Shown one piece after another: positions 58,662 to 64,000 of a DNA stretch of 64,000 nt. Position 1 is the stretch's first letter. Each line of letters opens with the position of its first letter. A program made the translations under genes and the position numbers. This stretch comes from Cytophagaceae bacterium (GTDB lineage Bacteria > Bacteroidota > Bacteroidia > Cytophagales > Spirosomataceae): NCBI GenBank assembly GCA_027491195.1, contig JAIXWQ010000013.1, positions 124,001 through 188,000 of the forward strand. Direction: 5' to 3'. The notes beneath the pieces are model-generated. The model did not search any database. It saw only the letters and a list, made by a program, of their open reading frames with translations, and was not told the origin of the DNA.

Positions 58662-58782
58662 AAAGAATAAAGCATAAAGCACAAAGAATAAAGTTGGAAT
58701 CCTCTTCGAGGATGAATTTGTGAAATACTCCGATGCTTTAATTTATTCTTTATTCTTTGTGCTTTGTAGAGCTTCGCTCTAC
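58662..58782. repeat. Heptad-armed palindromic element, copy E
   Basis: The left arm has AAAG at 58662, 58669, 58676, 58683 and 58690; the right arm has CTTT at 58736, 58748, 58755 and 58762 (one indel). The core hairpin is ATCCTC-TTC-GAGGAT (58699-58713), a compensated variant of ATCCGC/GCGGAT in copies A and C. A second hairpin, GTAGAGC-TTC-GCTCTAC (58766-58782), overlaps the TAG stop of mogA. It fills the convergent gap between the class IV aminotransferase and mogA. Confidence 0.87.
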
Positions 58783-59294
58783 TTCGGCCTAAAAGCCTTC
58801 ATATTCTCCTCTCTACACACCAAGAAAGGTCCGCCGATTAAGTCGATGCAATACGGGATGGCTGGGAAAACGGCCTCAAGACATTGTCTGATGGCTTTCG
58901 GTTTTCCAGGAAGATTTAGAATTAATGTTTGATTTCGAATGCCAGCAGTTTGACGACTAAGAATGGCGGTAGGAACATATTGCAAGGAAACGGAGCGCAT
59001 AAGTTCGCCGAATCCGGGCATTATTTTTTGGCAAACTGCTTCTGTTGCTTCTGGGGTTACGTCGCGTAAGGCTGGTCCAGTTCCGCCAGTAGTGACTAGT
59101 AGGCAGACTTCTTTAGACATCTCTATCATCTTCGCCTCGAGTTGAAATTGCTCGTCGGGTACGACGGCATAGACTACTTCGAATTCTGATTCCAAGTATT
59201 CATGCAATAATTCGACTACGGCTTTGCCAGGAATATCTTCGTAGATGCCCGCGCTTGCTCGGTCGGACACATTAATTACGCCTATTTTGATCAT
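58779..59294 (-). CDS. mogA: Molybdopterin adenylyltransferase, MogA/MoaB family
   Basis: A 171-residue protein: 'IGVINVSDRASAGIYEDIPG' start, 'CLLVTTGGTGPALRDVTPEAT' (about 65-86, the MPT-binding TGGTG loop) and 'LPGKPKAIRQCLEAVFPAIP' (about 128-148). It adenylylates molybdopterin for molybdenum cofactor assembly; no other Mo-cofactor gene is in the window. The last residues and the stop lie in a hairpin belonging to repeat element E. It overlaps tcdA by 23 bp. Confidence 0.9.
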   Translation of the reverse strand: MIKIGVINVSDRASAGIYEDIPGKAVVELLHEYLESEFEVVYAVVPDEQFQLEAKMIEMSKEVCLLVTTGGTGPALRDVTPEATEAVCQKIMPGFGELMRSVSLQYVPTAILSRQTAGIRNQTLILNLPGKPKAIRQCLEAVFPAIPYCIDLIGGPFLVCREENMKAFRPK

Positions 59295-60063
59295 TCTTTT
59301 TGGGTAATTTAAGTTTCTTTTCCATCGGAATCGGCTCGTCTAGGAGATCGCGAATGACGATAGATGCGACTACGCCTCCGAAGGCTGCTGGTAAATAAGA
59401 GATCGTACCATAGGCGGACTTTTTGAAGTTGCTTCCGTCAGTCAGGATGAGTGATTCATCTTTGACTTTTTCCAAAGAGAAAACGGCCTTAATTCCTTTA
59501 CCTACTCCCATCTTGCGAATGCGTTTACGCACTAAAGAGGCTAGATAGCATTCACGTGTGTTAAGTAGATCGGCTGTTCTGATTTGAGTAGGATCCATTT
59601 TTCCCCCTGCACCCATGGAGCTGGCGATTTTGAATCCAAGATCATAGGCTGTTTTCAATAGCGTTACTTTAGGAGTAACCGAATCGATACAGTCCATCAC
59701 GTAATCGAATTGATTCGTTTCTAACAGGTTTTTCGCTTCTTCTGGGCTTAAAAAAGTTTCGATAGAGGTTAATTCCAAAGCTGGATTAATAGCTAATAAT
59801 CGGTCAGCCATAATTTGAGCCTTTGAAACTCCATGGTTAGTCGCTAGAGCGGGTAATTGGCGGTTGCGATTCGTCGGATCCACTACGTCTCCATCCACGA
59901 TGGTCATAGTTCCTACTCCGGAACGTGCGATAAATTCAGCGGCAAAAGAGCCTACGCCCCCTAAACCGACCACTAAAACGTGTGAAGCTTGTAATTTTGT
60001 GATCCCTTCCGGACCGATCAAAAGTTCGGAGCGGCTGAGCCAGCTCAGATCATTGTTTGGCAT
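59272..60063 (-). CDS. tcdA: tRNA threonylcarbamoyladenosine dehydratase (TcdA/CsdL, ThiF family)
   Basis: A 263-residue E1-like ATP-binding protein: 'VVGLGGVGSFAAEFIARSGV' (about 30-49), 'VDGDVVDPTNRNRQL', 'VMDCIDSVTPKVTLL', 'SMGAGGKMDPTQIRTADL' and a C-terminal 'FGGVVASIVIRDLL'. This combination matches TcdA, which cyclises t6A37 to ct6A in tRNA. The alternative is MoeB-type molybdopterin sulfurylation because mogA follows, but there is no zinc CxxC pair, which argues against MoeB. Confidence 0.85.
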   Translation of the reverse strand: MPNNDLSWLSRSELLIGPEGITKLQASHVLVVGLGGVGSFAAEFIARSGVGTMTIVDGDVVDPTNRNRQLPALATNHGVSKAQIMADRLLAINPALELTSIETFLSPEEAKNLLETNQFDYVMDCIDSVTPKVTLLKTAYDLGFKIASSMGAGGKMDPTQIRTADLLNTRECYLASLVRKRIRKMGVGKGIKAVFSLEKVKDESLILTDGSNFKKSAYGTISYLPAAFGGVVASIVIRDLLDEPIPMEKKLKLPKKNDQNRRN

Positions 60064-60065
60064 AA

Positions 60066-61019
60066 TTAGGATATTTCTTCCTTGATTTGATAATTCGTTG
60101 TTTTATCCGAATTGGTAATTAGTAATTCGCCGATAAAACCAGCTAAAAACAACTGAACACCTAGGATAATGGCCACTAGGGCTAAAAAGAAGAGCGGATT
60201 GTCCGTCACATTGCGGTACTTCAAATTATAGGCAATGTTATATAATTTCACTCCGATGAGGTAAACAGTTAAGCAAGATCCCGTTAGAAAAGAAAGGATA
60301 CCTAAGCTACCGAAAAGGTGCATTGGGCGCTTGCCAAAAATCTGTACAAATGAAATCGATAACAAATCTAAAAACCCGAATAGGAATCTTTCTAGACCAA
60401 ATTTCGTCACGCCATATTTGCGTGCTTGGTGCTGTACCACTTTCTCGCCAATCTTGGTAAACCCGTTCCATTTTGCTTGAACCGGAATGTAGCGGTGCAT
60501 TTCGCCGTACAAGCGAATCGTTTTCACGACCTCTAATTTATAGGCTTTTAGGCCACAATTGAAGTCGTTCAATTTAACACCCGAAAGTTTACGCGTGGCC
60601 GCATTGTATAATTTCGTAGGAATTGTCTTTGATAAAGGGTCGAAGCGTTTTTGCTTCCAGCCTGAAATCAAATCATAATTCTCCTCCGTGATCAATCGAT
60701 ATAATTCTGGGATTTCGTCAGGTGAATCTTGTAAATCAGCATCCATGGTGATGACTACCTGCCCTGAAGCTTTGGTAAAACCCTCGTGAAGCGCTGCTGA
60801 TTTGCCGTAATTCCGGGCAAATGAGATAGCCTGAAGGGAGCTGTATTGCGTAGATAATTGCTTTAAAACCTCCCAAGAATTGTCATTGCTACCATCGTTT
60901 ACGAAGATCATTTCGTACGAAAAGGCGTTTTCTTTCATCACCCGATCGATCCAAGAACATAGTTCTGGAAGCGATTCGGCTTCGTTATAAAGAGGTACTA
61001 CGATGGATAGCTGTAACAT
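60066..61019 (-). CDS. Polyprenyl-phosphate glycosyltransferase (GT2, GtrB/ArnC-like)
   Basis: A 317-residue protein with a GT2 domain ('LSIVVPLYNEAESLPELCSW', 'IFVNDGSNDNSWEVL', DxD 'VVITMDADLQDSPDEI', 'NCGLKAYKLEV') and two C-terminal membrane segments (about 230-255 and 270-295). This layout fits enzymes that place a sugar on undecaprenyl phosphate for LPS or glycan modification. The sugar is unknown. The start codon follows a TACTTTTG element by five bases. Confidence 0.88.
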   Translation of the reverse strand: MLQLSIVVPLYNEAESLPELCSWIDRVMKENAFSYEMIFVNDGSNDNSWEVLKQLSTQYSSLQAISFARNYGKSAALHEGFTKASGQVVITMDADLQDSPDEIPELYRLITEENYDLISGWKQKRFDPLSKTIPTKLYNAATRKLSGVKLNDFNCGLKAYKLEVVKTIRLYGEMHRYIPVQAKWNGFTKIGEKVVQHQARKYGVTKFGLERFLFGFLDLLSISFVQIFGKRPMHLFGSLGILSFLTGSCLTVYLIGVKLYNIAYNLKYRNVTDNPLFFLALVAIILGVQLFLAGFIGELLITNSDKTTNYQIKEEIS

Positions 61020-61024
61020 ACGAG

Positions 61025-61032
61025 CAAAAGTA
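61025..61032 (-). promoter_or_regulatory. TAnnTTTG element immediately before the GtrB-like start
   Basis: TACTTTTG, five bases, then ATG on the minus strand, in the 21-bp gap after trmN6. It is a candidate leaderless start and would separate this gene from the upstream unit. Confidence 0.5.
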
Positions 61033-61040
61033 CGAAATAA

Positions 61041-61760
61041 TTACGAAGGGAAAATGATATAATAGGGTCTTAATAATTCGATGAATTCTGGGCTGTAATC
61101 GCCTAGTTCATTTTTGATGGGTAGGCTGCGCTCTTCGTACAACTTTTCTTTCCTCGATCCCCTCGCCATAACCCTTAGCACAGGGCTATCCGGTTTCGAA
61201 AGCACATTCACTTTCTCGTTGATGTATAAGCCTAAATTTTCTAGTGATTGTTCGAATAGGGCCAAAACATCAGCTGGATACAACACCGCAAATTCGCCCT
61301 CCGCAGCCAGCAATCGATCTATTGAATTCGCTAAATCCGCTGGACTCAAATGATCCGCATGGATAGCCATGTGTCTGACTGGATCCGTTGCGGGAAGATG
61401 ATTCGTAAAAAAGGGAGGATTGGAGCAGATGAAATCGAATTTCACCTCTGAATGGTAGACGCTAATGTCAGATTGGATGACTTGAAGGCGGTCTTTGAAG
61501 GGACTTTGTTCGAAGTTTTCTGAGGCAAGGAGAGCCACCTCGGAATGGATTTCGAGCGCTTTAACGCTGCTCGCTGTATTCGCTTGCGCCATCATGGACG
61601 CTAAAAGTCCACAACCAGTTCCGATATCTAGGCATGAACCGCGTGCGTGTAAAGATGCCCACGCACCGAATAGACAGGCTTCTGTGCTAATTTTCAATCC
61701 CGGATTTCCGTGATCTAGAGAAAACTGTTTGAACTCGAAAGTGGATCTATTTTCGGCCAT
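61041..61760 (-). CDS. tRNA1(Val) (adenine(37)-N6)-methyltransferase-like protein
   Basis: A 239-residue SAM methyltransferase of the TrmN6/YfiC type: 'FKQFSLDHGNPGLKISTEAC' (the His and Thr positions near residue 15-27), SAM site 'LDIGTGCGLLASMM' (about 44-57), and the catalytic 'FICSNPPFFTN' (NPPF, about 107). It methylates A37 of a tRNA, classically tRNA-Val. Overlaps the RNase H gene by 14 bp. Confidence 0.88.
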   Translation of the reverse strand: MAENRSTFEFKQFSLDHGNPGLKISTEACLFGAWASLHARGSCLDIGTGCGLLASMMAQANTASSVKALEIHSEVALLASENFEQSPFKDRLQVIQSDISVYHSEVKFDFICSNPPFFTNHLPATDPVRHMAIHADHLSPADLANSIDRLLAAEGEFAVLYPADVLALFEQSLENLGLYINEKVNVLSKPDSPVLRVMARGSRKEKLYEERSLPIKNELGDYSPEFIELLRPYYIIFPS

Positions 61761-62370
61761 AATCTGCCGGATTTTCGCCCCAATCTTCCGTTTCCCACTT
61801 CAAGACTTTCGTGGAATAGTGGTTGCTTTTTAACCAAGCGATGGCATTGTCCACCATCTTGAAAAGCTCCTCTGTTCTGGCATTGCGCTCTAAATTCGTT
61901 TTGATAGCTCTATTGCGAACCCAGGCTATCGCCGTTCTCGAATCTGAATACAAAGGGTAGGGGCAATCTAATTTCTTTAAGTAGGCTAAACCGTGAACGA
62001 TGGCTAAAAACTCACCTAAGTTTACCGTGCCTTCCGGGAATGGTCCGCGCGCAAATAAGACTTCTTTTGTTTCGCTATTTACTCCTTGGTATTCCAGCAC
62101 CCCAGGGTTGCCGGCACAGGCCGCATCTACCGATATGCTTGGAATGATGAATTTAGCCGCGTTTAATCGGGGCGTTTTAGCCTTCGAGGCTGGTGACACA
62201 CTGGCCCAATAGTTCTTTTTAGCCGCGCTTTCTGCCTCGACTTTTGACTCAAAAGACTTGTATTGCGCACCCGCATAGCCTTTGATGTTTTTCTCGGTCT
62301 CTGCCCAGGAATCAAAGATTCCGGTCTGATGACCCGCCCAAATCACATAGTATTTTTGTTTTTTGGCCAT
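61747..62370 (-). CDS. Ribonuclease H with N-terminal viroplasmin (RNase H-HBD) domain
   Basis: A 207-residue protein. The N-terminal 50 residues ('KYYVIWAGHQTGIFDSWAE', 'VKGYAGAQYKSF'-like) are the caulimovirus VI/viroplasmin hybrid-binding domain typical of eukaryotic RNase H1. The RNase H fold follows with acidic residues in 'ISVDAACAGNPGVLEYQG' (about 80), 'NLGEFLAIVHGLAYL' (Glu about 117), 'YPLYSDSRTAIAWV' (Asp about 143) and a final Asp/Asn-type region near the C-terminus. It removes RNA from RNA-DNA hybrids. Confidence 0.9.
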   Translation of the reverse strand: MAKKQKYYVIWAGHQTGIFDSWAETEKNIKGYAGAQYKSFESKVEAESAAKKNYWASVSPASKAKTPRLNAAKFIIPSISVDAACAGNPGVLEYQGVNSETKEVLFARGPFPEGTVNLGEFLAIVHGLAYLKKLDCPYPLYSDSRTAIAWVRNRAIKTNLERNARTEELFKMVDNAIAWLKSNHYSTKVLKWETEDWGENPADYGRK

Positions 62371-62940
62371 CTACATCAAACGTGATTTAAAGATCTTAAT
62401 CGCGATCGCTATCAAAATTACCCCAAAGATTTTACGCAAAATCTGCGTCCCCGCATTCCCTAATTTCTTCTCAATCCAAACGCTAGAGCGTAAAACGATA
62501 TAAATAAACACGAGGTTGATAAAGATACTAACAATGATATTTTCCTCCTCAAACTGTGATTTCAGAGAGATCAAAGTCGTCATTGTTCCAGCTCCCGCAA
62601 TAATCGGAAACGCTAAAGGCACGATCGAATGGGTATTCGTCTCAATTTCCTCACTCTTAAAAATGCTGCGGCCCAAAGTCATCTCCATACCGATCAGGAA
62701 AATGATCAAAGCACCCGCCATCGCGAATGAATTCGTATCAACCCCTAATAAATGCAAGATGAATTTTCCCGCAAAGAAAAATCCAATCATGATGATTCCT
62801 GAGGCCAAAGTCGCTTGGCCCGGGTGAATGTCGCCATTCTTTTTTCTTAGTTCGATGATAATGGGAATAGATCCCAAAATATCGATGACCGAAAATAAAA
62901 TCAGGGAGGAGGAGAGAATCTCTTTTGAATTAAAGTTCAT
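62371..62940 (-). CDS. MarC family membrane protein
   Basis: A 189-residue protein with six hydrophobic segments: 'SSSLILFSVIDILGSIPII' (about 9-27), 'GIIMIGFFFAGKFILHLLG', 'FAMAGALIIFLIGMEM', 'PLAFPIIAGAGTMTTLISL' (about 113-131) and 'KIFGVILIAIAIKIF'. MarC/UPF0056 proteins are inner-membrane proteins of unknown transport function; an antibiotic-resistance link is not supported. The frame remains open 30 codons upstream into the aminotransferase gene; ATG 62940 overlaps that gene by 11 bp and gives the usual length. Confidence 0.88.
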   Translation of the reverse strand: MNFNSKEILSSSLILFSVIDILGSIPIIIELRKKNGDIHPGQATLASGIIMIGFFFAGKFILHLLGVDTNSFAMAGALIIFLIGMEMTLGRSIFKSEEIETNTHSIVPLAFPIIAGAGTMTTLISLKSQFEEENIIVSIFINLVFIYIVLRSSVWIEKKLGNAGTQILRKIFGVILIAIAIKIFKSRLM

Positions 62941-63976
62941 GTCTGATGGTTTTGATGAGTGTTTCAATATTTTCCAAGGTATGTGCCGGGAAATTAGCAA
63001 TTCGAAAACTCGAATTTTTCCATGCGCCATACCCTTTGCCCAGTTCGATATCCGCAGCTTGACAACGGGTATGTAAGGCCTGAATCTTCTCTGCTGGCCC
63101 TTTTAAGGCTAAAACAGTAGGCAAGCGTAAGTCTTCTCTTTGAATTAAGTAGCTAAATTCGCTTTGTTGATCAAAAAAATCTGTCCAGATTTTCATTTTT
63201 GCCAACGTAGCGCGATGTGTTTCTGATAACGATGGAAGCTGTTTTGTTAGGCGATTAACCAGATAAATTCCCAAGACATTCGGTGTCATTTGCGTTTGGA
63301 AAAGGCGTCTATTCTCTTCTAAAAACAAGACATCGTTGTAATGAGTAGCGCGTCCCACTTCTTTCGCGCGTGCTAAAGCTTTAGGGGAACAAATCATCAG
63401 GCCCATTCCAGCTGGAATACCGAGGCATTTTTGCACGGAGGCCAACCAAACATCCGCCTCTAACCACGGCAATTCAATGCCTCCCATCGAGGAAGTGGCA
63501 TCCACGGCTATGATGGCGTCATCGGCTAATTGAAAATCAGACCGACGTATTTGCTGTCCAGTCCCATTCGAAGTTTCACTTTGGACTAAACATAAAGTGT
63601 CACCTTCTATAGGTCCTAATTGCTGACCCACTTCGGCTAGACTTTGTTCTAGTGTAAACTCAATTGACTCTGATGTCGCTTTCGCATACTGTGCCCATTT
63701 CTTGCCAAAAGCACCATTATACAGGTGCGCAGACTTTTTTCTGACCAAAGACTGAGTCACAATCTCCCAAGCTTCTGTGGCTGAGGAGACAAAATAGATC
63801 GTATAATCTGACGGAATATTCCACTTGCAATGGAGCTCTCGAAAGGTAGCTTCTAACAGTTTCTCGAAGCGTTCACTCCGGTGATTAATACTCACAATAC
63901 CCTGCTCAAAAGCCTCTTGAATGTATCCAAGGGCCTCTGGATGAACCTTAGAAGGACCAGGGTAGAAAGATAACAT
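62930..63976 (-). CDS. Class V aminotransferase (phosphoserine/alanine-glyoxylate type)
   Basis: A 348-residue fold-type I PLP enzyme: 'MLSFYPGPSKVHPEALGYIQ' start, 'SSATEAWEIVTQSL' (about 69-82), 'VDATSSMGGIELPW' (Asp, about 158) and the PLP Lys in 'LASVQKCLGIPAGMGLM' (about 184). The GPS/SSATEAW pattern resembles SerC-like phosphoserine aminotransferases, but a Ser/Ala-glyoxylate aminotransferase is possible. It is the first gene of the run marC-rnhA-trmN6 and its ATG lies 24 bp from the window edge, so the promoter is not visible. Confidence 0.85.
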   Translation of the reverse strand: MLSFYPGPSKVHPEALGYIQEAFEQGIVSINHRSERFEKLLEATFRELHCKWNIPSDYTIYFVSSATEAWEIVTQSLVRKKSAHLYNGAFGKKWAQYAKATSESIEFTLEQSLAEVGQQLGPIEGDTLCLVQSETSNGTGQQIRRSDFQLADDAIIAVDATSSMGGIELPWLEADVWLASVQKCLGIPAGMGLMICSPKALARAKEVGRATHYNDVLFLEENRRLFQTQMTPNVLGIYLVNRLTKQLPSLSETHRATLAKMKIWTDFFDQQSEFSYLIQREDLRLPTVLALKGPAEKIQALHTRCQAADIELGKGYGAWKNSSFRIANFPAHTLENIETLIKTIRHEL

Positions 63977-64000
63977 GGATTATAGGAAGGAATAAAGGCC

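Noticed and set aside
59272-60063. MoeB (molybdopterin synthase adenylyltransferase) because mogA is adjacent
   Set aside because: Lacks the CxxC zinc pairs expected of MoeB and carries TcdA-like segments; kept only as a weak alternative.

Overview
The window is a compact, gene-dense piece of a Bacteroidota chromosome, most likely from the Cytophagales (Spirosoma/Aquirufa-like; the rank is inference). The evidence is: a gliding/T9SS type B C-terminal domain protein, a DUF4270 lipoprotein, tandem OmpH/Skp genes after bamA, a three-subunit SdhCAB complex with a single cytochrome b, a fused DAHP synthase/chorismate mutase, and recurrent TAnnTTTG promoter elements, in places with TTG 19-21 nt upstream. 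I see no transposase, phage, plasmid or CRISPR genes. Almost everything is housekeeping or envelope metabolism.

Layout: 0-2 kb bamA (3' end) and two ompH genes. 2-5 kb tauE, lspA, proline dehydrogenase. 4.7-5.8 kb DAHP synthase/chorismate mutase. 6-11.4 kb EamA transporter, ridA, gltX, a 60-aa protein, gatC, aroB, PDH E1-beta. 12-15.6 kb degP, lysS, cold-shock protein. 15.8-21 kb PspC, GT2, amino-acid permease, Zn peptidase, heptose-P adenylyltransferase, flippase-like protein. 21.3-24.9 kb a degenerate starch-synthase-like protein, DUF4270 lipoprotein, nitrilase, GldA-like ATPase. 25-29.7 kb ribBA, SPFH protein, MlaF-like ATPase, murB, kdsA. 29.7-36.9 kb HHH/beta-barrel protein, acidic repeat protein, rnc, fabF, acpP, ROK kinase, YkgJ, tdk. 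37-40.4 kb sdhCAB. 40.6-44.9 kb T9SS type B protein, DCC protein, fabD, tRNA-Gln. 44.9-48 kb a three-gene sugar operon. 48-52 kb phosphohexomutase, cysteine desulfurase, proS. 52.2-64 kb lipoprotein, FadL-type barrel, aroK, DoxX-like, DUF1599, folP, class IV aminotransferase, mogA, tcdA, GT2, trmN6, RNase H, marC, class V aminotransferase.

The most unusual content is non-coding. Five related palindromic elements (about 110-175 bp) lie only in convergent (3'-to-3') gaps, at about 5.9, 11.55, 11.74, 18.85 and 58.66 kb. Their arms are degenerate heptanucleotide arrays (AAAGnAT/AAAGCAC on the left, the reverse complement on the right). They surround one to three small hairpins, one of which shows a compensatory base-pair change between copies. 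In three places the array runs on, in unbroken 7-nt register, into other heptamer families (TAGTCnn, CTCTACT, ACTGACn), and it reaches the stop codons of neighbouring genes. Most other convergent junctions are minimal: four share an exact 4-bp stop/stop overlap.

Several gene starts were moved from the longest open frame to internal ATG codons, because the longer frames began at TTG codons inside promoter elements or upstream genes.
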